The translations under genes and the position numbers were made by a program. Shown here in pieces: positions 28,549 to 38,496 of a DNA stretch of 64,000 nt. The notes below the pieces were generated by a model. The model was not told the DNA's origin, searched no databases, and saw only the letters and a program-made list of their open reading frames with translations. Origin of the DNA: Luteibaculum sp964627445 (GTDB taxonomy: Bacteria > Bacteroidota > Bacteroidia > Flavobacteriales_D > Luteibaculaceae). Position 1 is the first letter of the stretch. Each line of letters begins with the position of its first letter. The stretch is taken from positions 73,171 through 137,170 of the forward strand of contig CAZVJF010000009.1 of the NCBI GenBank assembly GCA_964627445.1, in the 5' to 3' direction.

Positions 28549-31500
28549 CTAGCGCAATAAGATTACGCTTCCGTTCATCTCGCGTTGCATGCCCGTTTGG
28601 GTCTCGTAGGTGATACGCCATGGGTATGTGCCCGGCTGGCTATTTTCGCCTCTGAAGGTTCCATCCCATTCAAAATCCTCTTGATCGCTGGTATACACCA
28701 CCTGACCCCAACGATTCGCAATGTGTATTTGAAAGCTTTCGGCAAGCTCTCCGAGAATCTCCAGTTTAAATACGTCATTAATACCATCTCCATCCGGAGA
28801 AAACGCTCTAGGAACGTACATGATGTCGCGCGATTCCACTTCAATTTCTCGGCTTACGGTGGCCTTACAACCAAAAGGAGTCGTCATTTCAGCAGAAACC
28901 GTGTACAAGGCAGGCTGAGGCTCAAACTCAAAATCAAAACCATAAACCTCATTCACATTCAATAGCGTATCACCCAGTGCATCTAGCATGTTCCACTCCA
29001 CGCTGTCCAAAGTAAGATTGCTACTGATATCGATTACCGCTGCATTGCTGAGAATGGTTAAGGGCTCGGGACTCACAATTATTTCACCCTCCGGTATGGG
29101 ATACACCGCAACCTCCGGCAGTATTTGGGCATTCACCGGACAACCATCCTCGCTAATCGCCTCAATTTCACCACCGTAGGTACCTGACCGCTCGAAGGTG
29201 CGCGTAATTTGGTATACCTCTTCATAGGTTTCTCCAGCAAACTTCCATTGCAGCTCACGATAATTCTCATCGCTCAGTGTAAATGTTACCGTTAATGGCA
29301 CACAACCACTGCTGGGCGATGGTGTCGCATCGAGCTGCGGTAGATCGTAGTAATGTACCACCGTGTAGTTGGTATCGTTTGGAGAGCAACCATCCGAAGC
29401 CACAACGTACAGTGTATCGTTTTCTTTAGTTAAGGCGTTGGGTGCATCTTTTACGCTGTTATAATTCCAGGTATCGGCAGAAGGTCCTACCTCTCCATCA
29501 TTGCTAAACCAAGAGTACTGGTAGGGTGCACGTCCACCGCGGGTAGAAAGCACCGATTTTTCTACTTGGGTTCCTGCGCAGATGCTGTCCCAAGAAGATG
29601 GAATAACAAAAATTGGCGGCAACATATCTACCTGTACTTCAATAACATTCGAAGGGCAGCCCTCGCTATCAAAGGCTTGATATTCATAGGTTCCTTGAGC
29701 ATCAACGCTAAGGCTGTCGTCTGCCAAAACATTTCCGTCTTCCTCAAAAGTGTAATCTGTGGTTGGATTACCTCCAGAAGCCACCAATCGTGCCCGGTAC
29801 ACTTGTTCCTGACAAATAGTAGAATCTATAACCTCGCTTAATACCACTACTGTGGGTTCCGTAACCTCTTGCACGGCCGTTTGCGAACATTGCTCTTCAT
29901 CGGTTATTTCCACATAATACATTCCCGCAGGCACGTTGGTCAATGAATCATCAAAAGAAAGGGTATCTGTTATGGGCAGCGATGTACCCCAGATGTAGGA
30001 AAAATCTCCAGTTCCACCAGAACCTGTTGCAATGGCCATACCATCGCTACCGTTGTTACACGTTACCGGTTCTTCGCGAGTCGTTACATCAGGGCCGCCC
30101 GTATTGGGAACGATAAATGTAAAGTCTTGTGCGCATCCGGACGCATCCGTAACCGTAAGCGTATACTCTCCTGGAACTACATTGTCTAAATCTTCTGCAG
30201 AGGAGCCATCAGACCAACTGTAGGTATAGGGTGACGTACCTCCTGAAACGCTGGAAACCGTTACCCCACCATTGGGTCTTCCACAAAAAGAGGTGTACGG
30301 TTGACCGGTCACTACAATGGCATCTGGTTCTGTTATGGTAATCGTTTCTTGGATTTCACAGCCGTTAGCATCGGTTATCGTTACCGTGTGTGTTCCAGCA
30401 CAAACATCTTCAAAACCACTTGCAGTAGGTGTGGTAGCTGTTGCACTAATAGCAAACTGATACGGTGGTGTCCCCCCTTGCGGGTACACTTGTACCGTAC
30501 CATCGCAGGCTGCATTACAAGATGCGCGGGTAACATCCGCAGGTTGCGAAAGGGTTAGCGCACTAGGCTCCGTAACTACGTGGGTAGCCGTGGTGTCGCA
30601 GCCTAAGGCATCGGTAATTTCTACGGTGTATGTGCCCGCACCTAAATTTTGAGCACTCGCAGTGGTAACCGTTACGGTAGGATCCGTCCAATTGTAGCTG
30701 TATGGGGTTGCACCGCCATTTACTGTGGTATTTACTGTAGCCGTTTCATCACCATTACAAGCTAAGGCAACCGTTTCGCCTTGAGGACGGAGCGTATCTA
30801 CCACCGTGACGTTTTTAGTATCTGTAGTTCTGCAAGCTGAAGCTGGCGTATAGGTAACCGCGTAGCTACCTGTTCCTACCAAGCTAGGATCGAAAAAGCC
30901 TTGGGCATCTATGCCCGCACCCGACCAAGTTCCTCCAATTGGCGTTGCCGCTAAGGTGGCTCCTGCTCCTGTGGGACAAAAATCCTGAGGAGCGGCAATA
31001 TTTCCTCGCTCGGCTTCAATTACAGTAACTTCTAAGCTGTCTAACTCTCCGCAATCACCGGGAACAAAGTGGTAAATTTTGTGCGTACCGGGTCCTGCCA
31101 AGCCTGGATCGAAACGGGCAAAGGCGCTATCGGCAATTCCTGGTCCCCAATACAATCCACCCGAGGTTACCGACTCTACATCGTATACGTCATCCAATTC
31201 ACAGAGTGGTCCAAAGGGTAACATATCTGCCTGGAAAGCAGAATTTACTTGTACGTAAAAAGTATCCGCATCCGTACAGTTTCCTGCTTCTATGCGGTAT
31301 ATAATTCGGTGATTTCCCGATCCTGCATTCGAAGGAGTAAAAAGACCTGTGAGTGTAATGCCCGGCCCGGTCCAAATTCCATCGGGCATAGCGGCTTCTG
31401 CTTGTAAGGGATCGGCCCCGGTACAGAAAGGACCAAATGGGGTTATGGTGGCATCTTTTTGGTTGCTAACATCATTCATTACAAAGACCGTATCTTGTGC

Positions 31501-33468
31501 CACACATCCATTGGCATCGGTAACCGTTACTTCATAGTCGCCCTCTGCAAGCTGGTCTATTTCTTGCGTGCTTCTACCCGTAGGGTTCCACGCAAAGCGA
31601 TACGGCTCCGTTCCTCCCGTTACGGTAGCTCCAGCTTCACCATCCATTCCAGAGCATTCCTCCGGTTTTATCTCTTCTGCCAATACTTCCAATGGCTCAT
31701 CGGGCTCGGTAATAGCGGTATCAAATTCCCAGACACAGCCATTGGCATCGTACACTACCACGGCATAGTCTCCACCCGATAAACCAGTGTAGGGATTTCC
31801 ACGAAAACCATCGTTCCATACAAAGCTGTCTACAGGAGCGCCTGCAGACTGGTCTATAAAGACACGTCCGTTTGCTGCACCAAAACACAGCACATCATCA
31901 GTGATAACATCGGCAATAAAGGTGGGGTGCGGTGAAAGGGTAAACGATTCGGAATAGTCGCAACCAAACTCATGAGTAGCTTGCACCGTGTAGGTTACAG
32001 CACTATCTAAGACGGTAAAAGTAGGCGCTGCCGCAGACGGATCGGAAACACCTGTTGTTGCAGGCGTCCAGGCATAGGTAACAATTCCATCCAAACTGGC
32101 ATCGCGTATTACTGTTTCCTCTGCACAAACTGCTGTATCCGTAAACATCGGAAACTCTTGAGTTGCAGGAAGTACGGTTACCTCTCGGGTAATGACACAT
32201 TCATTATCGCTGATCTCCACCGTATAGGTTGTAGAATCGGTTGGATTGGCTTGTGGGTTGGGACAATCAGTACAACTTAATCCATTGGTTGGAAACCAAT
32301 TGTAGTTGTAATTGGGATTGTCAGTAACGGTGAGTTCTACGCTTTGCCCGGGACAGATTTCCTGATCTTCTACAATATCGGCCTCTAACTCTTCTATGGT
32401 TACCGATTGGCACACTACTTCTTCTTGTGTACACGGATCCAGAATACAAATTTCTACGGTTTCACCGGGATCAACAACCGCATCTGTAAGGGGTAAAATA
32501 ACGGTGCTCACAGATTGTTCTCCTGCGGGTATCGTGATTTGATCTTGAATAAATCGATAATCTACCCCATTGACTGCAGAACCTTTGATGGCAATATCAA
32601 AGGTAAAATCATTGTTTAGCGTAGTAGGCAACTCAAAGGTAAAAGTAGCGCTGTCGCACTGCTCATAAATGAGACCAGCTCCCAACGTACCCGAAACATC
32701 GGGAGTAGGTAAATCGGCTCCAACCGACACTAGGCTAGAACGTTCCAGGAAAACTCCCGAATCATAGCAACCATCACTACCATCCGCTATAGCCAACACA
32801 AAATGGTAAGTTTCACAAGGCACTGTATTTACCGTGGCTCTTAGCGCTGTTGTGGTACCATCATACCCAGTTGCACCAGCGCGAGCTCCGCGGTAAAACT
32901 GGTTAAATCGATCTCCATTGATATTATTGATAGTTACCTCAACATTGGTTCCTGGTACTACACCTATATTTTCAGTACCCGCAATACCTGGCCCTGAAAT
33001 AAAGAATCCGAATGCATCATTAAACTGGGAATCTACAAACTCGGGGTACTCATCCGAGCCAAAGGCATAGGTAAACTCCAACACATTGGTGGTTACCTCC
33101 ACATCAAATTCTAAGATACAGGCATCTTGTGTCGTAGCATTGGCAATGGGGTTTAAGGGGGCGTACCCACCTCTACCATGGTCTGTTCCTGTGCACAACA
33201 GGGAAGATGCATTGGGATTGGCAGCATTGCCCGTAGCCAGTACGATTCCTTCATCCAGCTGAAAATTAAATGCTGCCATACCACCCGTGAAAGTACCCGC
33301 GGCCGTACCTGCGCAGTTTAGGGTAGCATTGGTAACTACCACACCTTGTCCTGCCAATAGCTGGGCCAGGGTATTGGCATTATTAGACACCGTTACGTTG
33401 GGCTGTGCAAAAACAGAATACGTGCCTACCCACAATACCGCGATGATAAAAAGTAAAGAATGCTTCAA
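28549..33468 (-). CDS. Giant secreted protein: choice-of-anchor L, SprB/PKD-like repeats, type B (gliding-motility) sorting domain
   Basis: 1639 residues. A signal peptide (ending SVFAQ) is followed by a choice-of-anchor L domain (about 25-235, with VEVTTNVLEFTYAFGSDEYP), a Calx-beta-like segment and ECPGQSVELTV-type Ig/PKD blocks. Then come several SprB-type repeats (for example GGTSPYTYSWSDG and YTVEITDALGCDTT) and a C-terminal gliding-motility-associated domain (VPRAFSPDGDGINDVFKL ... GTYPWRITYET). It is expected to be exported by T9SS as a type B substrate to the cell surface. SprB-like adhesins can drive gliding, but this one is smaller than SprB and its role is inferred only by domain content. 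Confidence 0.9.
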   Translation of the reverse strand: MKHSLLFIIAVLWVGTYSVFAQPNVTVSNNANTLAQLLAGQGVVVTNATLNCAGTAAGTFTGGMAAFNFQLDEGIVLATGNAANPNASSLLCTGTDHGRGGYAPLNPIANATTQDACILEFDVEVTTNVLEFTYAFGSDEYPEFVDSQFNDAFGFFISGPGIAGTENIGVVPGTNVEVTINNINGDRFNQFYRGARAGATGYDGTTTALRATVNTVPCETYHFVLAIADGSDGCYDSGVFLERSSLVSVGADLPTPDVSGTLGAGLIYEQCDSATFTFELPTTLNNDFTFDIAIKGSAVNGVDYRFIQDQITIPAGEQSVSTVILPLTDAVVDPGETVEICILDPCTQEEVVCQSVTIEELEADIVEDQEICPGQSVELTVTDNPNYNYNWFPTNGLSCTDCPNPQANPTDSTTYTVEISDNECVITREVTVLPATQEFPMFTDTAVCAEETVIRDASLDGIVTYAWTPATTGVSDPSAAAPTFTVLDSAVTYTVQATHEFGCDYSESFTLSPHPTFIADVITDDVLCFGAANGRVFIDQSAGAPVDSFVWNDGFRGNPYTGLSGGDYAVVVYDANGCVWEFDTAITEPDEPLEVLAEEIKPEECSGMDGEAGATVTGGTEPYRFAWNPTGRSTQEIDQLAEGDYEVTVTDANGCVAQDTVFVMNDVSNQKDATITPFGPFCTGADPLQAEAAMPDGIWTGPGITLTGLFTPSNAGSGNHRIIYRIEAGNCTDADTFYVQVNSAFQADMLPFGPLCELDDVYDVESVTSGGLYWGPGIADSAFARFDPGLAGPGTHKIYHFVPGDCGELDSLEVTVIEAERGNIAAPQDFCPTGAGATLAATPIGGTWSGAGIDAQGFFDPSLVGTGSYAVTYTPASACRTTDTKNVTVVDTLRPQGETVALACNGDETATVNTTVNGGATPYSYNWTDPTVTVTTASAQNLGAGTYTVEITDALGCDTTATHVVTEPSALTLSQPADVTRASCNAACDGTVQVYPQGGTPPYQFAISATATTPTASGFEDVCAGTHTVTITDANGCEIQETITITEPDAIVVTGQPYTSFCGRPNGGVTVSSVSGGTSPYTYSWSDGSSAEDLDNVVPGEYTLTVTDASGCAQDFTFIVPNTGGPDVTTREEPVTCNNGSDGMAIATGSGGTGDFSYIWGTSLPITDTLSFDDSLTNVPAGMYYVEITDEEQCSQTAVQEVTEPTVVVLSEVIDSTICQEQVYRARLVASGGNPTTDYTFEEDGNVLADDSLSVDAQGTYEYQAFDSEGCPSNVIEVQVDMLPPIFVIPSSWDSICAGTQVEKSVLSTRGGRAPYQYSWFSNDGEVGPSADTWNYNSVKDAPNALTKENDTLYVVASDGCSPNDTNYTVVHYYDLPQLDATPSPSSGCVPLTVTFTLSDENYRELQWKFAGETYEEVYQITRTFERSGTYGGEIEAISEDGCPVNAQILPEVAVYPIPEGEIIVSPEPLTILSNAAVIDISSNLTLDSVEWNMLDALGDTLLNVNEVYGFDFEFEPQPALYTVSAEMTTPFGCKATVSREIEVESRDIMYVPRAFSPDGDGINDVFKLEILGELAESFQIHIANRWGQVVYTSDQEDFEWDGTFRGENSQPGTYPWRITYETQTGMQREMNGSVILLR

Positions 33469-33618
33469 AGTACAGGGCTTATTTTTAGACTAATCCTTGG
33501 ATGATTAGACCAATATTATAAATATATCGATAAAGTTACCGGTTTTTTAGATAGACGTCACATCTTCGACACGGTTGTTTCCAGCCAAAATTCTCAGAAT
33601 TCTTGAGTACTTAGCGCT

Positions 33619-34314
33619 ATGAATAAAAGCTATCTCAGTTGGAGCTCGGGCAAGGATGCCGCCTACGCTTTGCATCTTTTGCATGCGCAAAATCAGCTAC
33701 CGGATCTGATTTTAACCACCTTATCTAAAGCACAGCAACGGGTTAGCATGCATGGTTTACGAAAAGTGCTTCTGCAACAGCAACAGGAGCAGCTATCCAT
33801 ACCCAGTATGCTGTTAGAATTTGAGGCCAATGCTTCTATAGAGGCATATGAAACCGCTATGGAAAGCCTACATACCAACCTAAAAAACCAAGGGTACCAG
33901 CAAGCAATTTTTGGAGACATTTTTTTGGAAGACTTGCGGAAGTACAGGGAACAACAGTTGCAAAAGATGGACTTTACGGCACAATTTCCACTGTGGGGAG
34001 AAGACACGCACCTACTAGCCCGGAAAATTATTGATGCCGGAATTAAAGCGATAACAGTTTGCATTAACGCAGATATGCTTCCTCAAAACCTCTTGGGACA
34101 CCCGTACAACCACGACTTTCTAGACCAACTACCGTCTGGCGTAGACCCTTGCGGTGAAAATGGAGAGTTCCACACCTTTTGCTACGATGCCTCTTATTTT
34201 AAAAAACCTGTAGGCTTTGAAAAGGGCGCTGTGATTGACAAATCCTTTCCGCATCCTACCCAAAAAACTGCTCAAATAACATTCAGTTACCTGGATTTGC
34301 TGCTAGCAACATAA
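33619..34314 (+). CDS. Dph6-type ATP pyrophosphatase (diphthine-ammonia ligase-like)
   Basis: A 231-residue adenine-nucleotide alpha-hydrolase with the N-terminal PP-loop SWSSGKDAAYAL and the later block GVDPCGENGEFHTF typical of the Dph6/MJ0570 family. In archaea and eukaryotes Dph6 amidates diphthine, but bacteria lack diphthamide, so the true bacterial reaction is unknown; amidation of a small substrate is an inference. It is the first gene of a plus-strand run, following a 150-bp gap. Confidence 0.85.
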   Translation: MNKSYLSWSSGKDAAYALHLLHAQNQLPDLILTTLSKAQQRVSMHGLRKVLLQQQQEQLSIPSMLLEFEANASIEAYETAMESLHTNLKNQGYQQAIFGDIFLEDLRKYREQQLQKMDFTAQFPLWGEDTHLLARKIIDAGIKAITVCINADMLPQNLLGHPYNHDFLDQLPSGVDPCGENGEFHTFCYDASYFKKPVGFEKGAVIDKSFPHPTQKTAQITFSYLDLLLAT

Positions 34315-34352
34315 GGAAGCGTACCTTGGTCGCTTTAATCCATCCCCAATTT

Positions 34353-35471
34353 ATGGCTGTAGAAATTATTGAGGCAAACACCCTTGCCTTGCTACGCGAT
34401 TTTGTAAACGTGCAGTTTCGCGTGTACAAGGATAACCCCAACTGGGTGCCGCCCATTAAAAAAGACGAAGTGAACGCGCTTCGCAAAAAGCACAATCCAG
34501 CCTTAAGGTTCTGCGATTTAAAGTGCTGGTTGGCCATTAAAGATAAAAAAACCGTGGGGCGTATTGCTGCTTTGGTAAACCACAAGCACAATGAGAAAAT
34601 ACAGGAAACGCATGGTCGCTTTAGCCGAGCCGAATTTATTGATGACCCCGAAGTAAGCGATGCCTTGTTTAATACCGCAGAATCTTGGCTTAAGGAACAA
34701 GGGTTTCACAGTGTGCAAGGGCCGCTAGGTTTTTCCAACCTCGATCACCAAGGCATGTTGGTAGCAGGTTTTGATCACCTTCCTTCGGCTGCCTCAGAAT
34801 ACCACCTCCCCTACTACCAGGAGCATTTAAAACGTCTGGGATACACCAAAGAAGTAGACTGGATAGAGTTTCGGCTTTTTATGGATCAAATCCCCGAAAA
34901 GGCTGCCCGCGTTGCACAAATCGTAAAAAAACGCAATAAGCTTAGGGTAAAAAGTTTTACCAAATCTTCGGAGCTCAAGCCCCACGCACCACAAATTTTT
35001 GAGTTGCTTAACGCCTCTTTCAAAGACCTGTTTAGTGTGGTAAAGCTAGACCAAGCCATGGTGGACTATTATTCCAATAGATACCTTCCCATGCTGAACC
35101 CTAAATTTGTAAAGTTGGTTTTTGACCCCAATGAGCAATTGGTCGCTTTTATTATCGGGTTGCCGTCACTCTCTAGAGGCTTGCAAAAAGCCAAAGGCAA
35201 GCTGTTCCCATGGGGTTGGTGGCACTTAAAAAAGGCATTGGACAAACCCAAAGTCATGGATTTAATGCTCACCGGAGTGTCCCCAGAATACCATGGCAAG
35301 GGCGTGGTGGCAGTAGTATTTACCGAGCTGCAAAAAGCCATGCTAGCCCACGGTGTTACCGAGGCAGAAACCACAGGGGTTTTTGAGACCAACACCAAAG
35401 TCATTCAAAACTGGAAGAACTTCGAGCATATTCAGCACAAACGAAAGCGCTGCTGGAAAAAATCACTATAA
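34353..35471 (+). CDS. GNAT-superfamily-like protein
   Basis: A 372-residue cytoplasmic protein. The opening region with FVNVQFRVYKDNPNWVPPIKKDE and the middle GPLGFSNLDHQGMLVAGFD block characterise a bacterial family usually annotated as GNAT-like N-acetyltransferase. The C-terminal half carries MDLMLTGVSPEYHGKGVVAVVFTEL followed by AETTGVFETNT, resembling the acetyl-CoA-binding part of the fold. The substrate is unknown. I prefer the ATG at 34353 over an upstream TTG. It ends 7 bp before the next start. Confidence 0.78.
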   Translation: MAVEIIEANTLALLRDFVNVQFRVYKDNPNWVPPIKKDEVNALRKKHNPALRFCDLKCWLAIKDKKTVGRIAALVNHKHNEKIQETHGRFSRAEFIDDPEVSDALFNTAESWLKEQGFHSVQGPLGFSNLDHQGMLVAGFDHLPSAASEYHLPYYQEHLKRLGYTKEVDWIEFRLFMDQIPEKAARVAQIVKKRNKLRVKSFTKSSELKPHAPQIFELLNASFKDLFSVVKLDQAMVDYYSNRYLPMLNPKFVKLVFDPNEQLVAFIIGLPSLSRGLQKAKGKLFPWGWWHLKKALDKPKVMDLMLTGVSPEYHGKGVVAVVFTELQKAMLAHGVTEAETTGVFETNTKVIQNWKNFEHIQHKRKRCWKKSL

Positions 35472-35478
35472 TGGTACT

Positions 35479-36060
35479 ATGAAAATCCTAGTGCTCTTTT
35501 TTGTTTTTGCCGCCTTTGTTGCAAATGCCCAAGTAACTGAAGACTGGAAAGAAGACAGAGTGCTGAACCTGGAGGATTTTAAAGGGTCCAGTACGGAAAT
35601 AAACCCCGAGCTGGATAAATACAGCATAAGCTCTGGCATAACCTTGGCGTTGGGTTACAGCATGACGGGGATGGAATTGGCCTTTACCAAAAACATGAAC
35701 AAGGCGGTTAACGTCATTTTCGATCCAGAATCGGCATATGTGGTGGCTCCTTCAGACTCCATTGCGCAGCACTTGGTAGATTTTGCCAACCTGCAGTTTG
35801 ATTTGGCCGAACTCTACGCCAGAAAAATTCGGCAGGATATTTACGAAAACAAAACGCTGTTCTCTAGAAACAACGTGGTTCATCAGATTTTTGATGATCG
35901 CTCCCGAGAATACCAAGCGGAAAATGCACGCCTGTCTAAAATTCTAGACTTGGGTTTAAAAGCCGATAAAACAGCTGTAGAGCACCAACACATTCAAAAA
36001 GAACTGGAAAGCCTGGATGCCTTTTGTTTTCAATGCAACCCCAAAGACTACAACAACTAA
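35479..36060 (+). CDS. Secreted protein of unknown function
   Basis: A 193-residue protein with a signal peptide (MKILVLFFVFAAFVANAQ). The mature part begins with EDWKEDRVLNLEDFKGSS, a Trp/LxxxDF arrangement also seen in secreted DUF922-like proteins, but I see no HExxH motif and do not assign a family. The C-terminal third is helical and charged, ending with two Cys (CFQC). It lies tightly in the plus-strand gene run, 7 bp after the previous gene and 7 bp before the next. Confidence 0.7.
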   Translation: MKILVLFFVFAAFVANAQVTEDWKEDRVLNLEDFKGSSTEINPELDKYSISSGITLALGYSMTGMELAFTKNMNKAVNVIFDPESAYVVAPSDSIAQHLVDFANLQFDLAELYARKIRQDIYENKTLFSRNNVVHQIFDDRSREYQAENARLSKILDLGLKADKTAVEHQHIQKELESLDAFCFQCNPKDYNN

Positions 36061-36067
36061 ATACCCC

Positions 36068-36751
36068 ATGGCCCAAATTAGCGAGAGCACCTTTGATTTT
36101 CTAAACGACCTAAAAGCCAACAACAACCGCGAGTGGTTTCACGACCATAAAAAGCGCTACCAGGAAGCCAAAGAAGAATTTGAAATTTTTATCGGTGAGC
36201 TCATGTTGGGCATAGGCGAATTTGATGCCAGCATTATGCACCACAGCCCTAAAAACTGCATCTTCCGAATCAACCGAGACATACGTTTCTCAAAGGATAA
36301 AAGCCCCTACAAAACCCACTTGGGTGCGCACATCACCTCGGCTAAAAAACGCAGTGATATCCATTCTCGGGCGGGCTACTATATTCACCTAGCTCCGGGC
36401 GATAGCATGTTGGCCGGTGGTGCCTACATGCCTACTGGAGATTGGTTAAAAAACATCCGTAGTGGCATTGCAGCACATGCCGATGAACTCCGCGCTATTT
36501 TAGAGGAACCCGACTTTAAAAAGTACTTTGGAGAAATGGAGGGGGAACAGCTGAAAACGGCACCCAGGGACTACCCCAAAGACCACCCCGAAATAGACTT
36601 GCTTCGCTACAAAAGCTTTTTGGCAACGCACACGCTGAGCGACACCCAAGTAACCAGCCCTGACTTTTTAGAACACTGCATTACCGTATTTGAGGCCCTA
36701 TATCCCTTTGACACCTATTTAAACGAAGCGGCCCTTCCTGCTAGCCTATGA
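36068..36751 (+). CDS. DUF2461 domain protein (TIGR02453 family)
   Basis: A 227-residue cytoplasmic protein with the family hallmarks FLNDLKANNNREWFHDHKKRY, a middle RINRDIRFSKDKSPYKTHLG and GGAYMPTGDWL. The function is unknown. The ATG at 36068 starts the conserved part; upstream in-frame sequence overlaps the previous gene. Its stop overlaps the next start (ATGA), suggesting translational coupling. Confidence 0.88.
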   Translation: MAQISESTFDFLNDLKANNNREWFHDHKKRYQEAKEEFEIFIGELMLGIGEFDASIMHHSPKNCIFRINRDIRFSKDKSPYKTHLGAHITSAKKRSDIHSRAGYYIHLAPGDSMLAGGAYMPTGDWLKNIRSGIAAHADELRAILEEPDFKKYFGEMEGEQLKTAPRDYPKDHPEIDLLRYKSFLATHTLSDTQVTSPDFLEHCITVFEALYPFDTYLNEAALPASL

Positions 36752-37212
36752 GAATAGAAGCCCAAAATCCAGACGAATACAGTGCACAAATACCAGCCGA
36801 GCGGCAAGCGGTTTTTCAACAGCTTAGAATGGTTATTCAAGAGAATTTACCAGCGGGTTTTGAAGAGACTATGAGCTACGGCATGGTTGGTTATGTAGTG
36901 CCACATAGCATTTTTCCAGATGGCTACCATTGCGACCCCGCATTGCCGCTACCCTTTCTTAGCATTGCCTCCCAGAAAAATTTTATTGGCTTTTACCACA
37001 TGGGCTTGTACGCCATGCCCAAGGTTTTGGATTGGTTTACCAAAGAATACCCCAAGCACAGCAAATACAAGTTGGATATGGGAAAAAGCTGTATTCGTTT
37101 TAAACGCATGGATAATATCCCTATGGATTTAATTGCTGAACTGTGCCAAAAAATAACCGTAGCAGATTGGGTGGATGCATATACCCAAGGCATAAGGCCG
37201 AAGAAAAAATAG
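36748..37212 (+). CDS. DUF1801 domain protein
   Basis: A 154-residue protein. QLRMVIQENLPAGFEETMSYGMVGYVVP followed by the FIGFYHMGLY block and GKSCIRFKRMDNIPMDLI is the DUF1801 (YdhG/YjhX-like) signature. A small cytoplasmic protein of unknown biochemical role. The 4-bp overlap with the DUF2461 gene implies co-translation. Confidence 0.85.
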   Translation: MRIEAQNPDEYSAQIPAERQAVFQQLRMVIQENLPAGFEETMSYGMVGYVVPHSIFPDGYHCDPALPLPFLSIASQKNFIGFYHMGLYAMPKVLDWFTKEYPKHSKYKLDMGKSCIRFKRMDNIPMDLIAELCQKITVADWVDAYTQGIRPKKK

Positions 37213-37306
37213 ATCTATCCAAAGCCAATAGCAGAGTTAACCTAAATCAGGTATTCATTTTTACCCAATTGATATTGCCGTTTTATATTGGCCAAAAAAC
37301 TACCAC

Positions 37307-38137
37307 ATGAAACGCATTGTAATCCCTACCCAAGATTTTGAGAACACCCAGTTTACCTTTAAGTATGCTAGCATGCTCTTTGGGTTGAGCGATGTACAAT
37401 ACACTTTACTTAACACCTACGAAGAACCCCACAAAACGGCAGGAAACCTTATAAACCTTACCGACTGGTTGGCTGAGGAATCGCAACGCGTTTTAAAATT
37501 ACAGCTCGAAGGAGTTTTGAAAGAAACCCCAGATGCCGAAGGTGTAATACAAACGGCTTCGCATTATGGAGACTTAGCCACAGTGCTCAATGGCATGCAC
37601 AAGCATAACCCCATCGATTTTGTGGTTATGGGCACCAGCGGAGCCGATGGACTAAAACGCTTTTTTGGAGGCAGCAACACCTCTAATGTTGTAGCCAGCG
37701 TTTCTTGTCCCGTTATTTCTTTACCTTATGATGATAGCCTACTCATGCCCATCAATCGGGTTTGTGTTGCTTTGGATTACCAGTCTACACCCGACAATTT
37801 CTTCTTGGACCAAGTGAAATACGTTGCAGAGCTTCGCAAAGCTGAAGTACAATTTGTGTACGTAGAAACAGAGCTTGAAGATAAGCGCAAGGCTGAAACC
37901 GTAGCGCAGATCAACGAGTATATCCAAGGGCATTTGGGCAATTTAAAGCACAGTTTCCACGAACATAAGGCCAATTCCATTTCTGAGGGGCTTTCGCAAT
38001 TTGTGGAAACCAACGGCAGCAACATTTTGGCAATGATGGGCCGCAAGCACGGCTTTTTGGAGCGTCTGTTTGTAAAAAGCAACACCAAAGAAATGAGCTG
38101 CCTAAGTGCTGTTCCCGTTTTAGTAACCCACGAGTAG
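37307..38137 (+). CDS. Tandem-domain universal stress protein
   Basis: 276 residues with two consecutive Usp-like domains (about 1-145 and 146-276). The first retains the VMGTSGADGLKRFFGGSNTSNVV nucleotide-binding-type loop near its end. The second ends with MMGRKHGFLERLFVKSNT...VPVLVTHE. UspA-like proteins bind nucleotides and help cells survive stress; the specific role is unknown. Confidence 0.85.
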   Translation: MKRIVIPTQDFENTQFTFKYASMLFGLSDVQYTLLNTYEEPHKTAGNLINLTDWLAEESQRVLKLQLEGVLKETPDAEGVIQTASHYGDLATVLNGMHKHNPIDFVVMGTSGADGLKRFFGGSNTSNVVASVSCPVISLPYDDSLLMPINRVCVALDYQSTPDNFFLDQVKYVAELRKAEVQFVYVETELEDKRKAETVAQINEYIQGHLGNLKHSFHEHKANSISEGLSQFVETNGSNILAMMGRKHGFLERLFVKSNTKEMSCLSAVPVLVTHE

Positions 38138-38169
38138 TAGTAACACGTTCTTGTCTGGAAAACCAGGCA

Positions 38170-38487
38170 ATGATTCTACTGCACATCCACCTCACCGATG
38201 CCGATGAGGCCAAAACCATGGTGGCCGAATTGCTCCATGAAAAGCTTATTGCAGCCGCTTCCATTAGTGTTAACCGCAGTGTATATTATCAGGAAGATGA
38301 TTCGGGCCAAATCAACCAAGAAGCCCGCATCATTATCCATGCACAAACCAAGAGTTTGCTCTTTAAGCCGATACAAATTTTCTTGGAGGAAAAGGGGCAC
38401 AAAAACGTCATCATGTTTTCTACCCCTTTAACCCAAGCAACGCCCATTTTCGATCAGTTTTTGCGCGAGCACACCAAGCCCATATAA
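38170..38487 (+). CDS. CutA1-like protein
   Basis: A 105-residue protein with the overall CutA pattern: an initial beta strand, DADEAKTMVAELLHEKLIAAASI, a SVYYQEDDSG turn and an EARIIIHAQTK strand. CutA1 trimers are linked to metal tolerance, though their function is debated. The sequence is divergent, so the call is moderate. It converges on the TonB-receptor gene with a 9-bp gap, next to a probable heavy-metal operon. Confidence 0.65.
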   Translation: MILLHIHLTDADEAKTMVAELLHEKLIAAASISVNRSVYYQEDDSGQINQEARIIIHAQTKSLLFKPIQIFLEEKGHKNVIMFSTPLTQATPIFDQFLREHTKPI

Positions 38488-38496
38488 TATGCCGCA

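Noticed and set aside
28379..28621. 80-codon minus-strand frame overlapping the end of the giant type B protein
   Set aside because: It overlaps a well-supported gene end, has no recognisable domain and no clear start.
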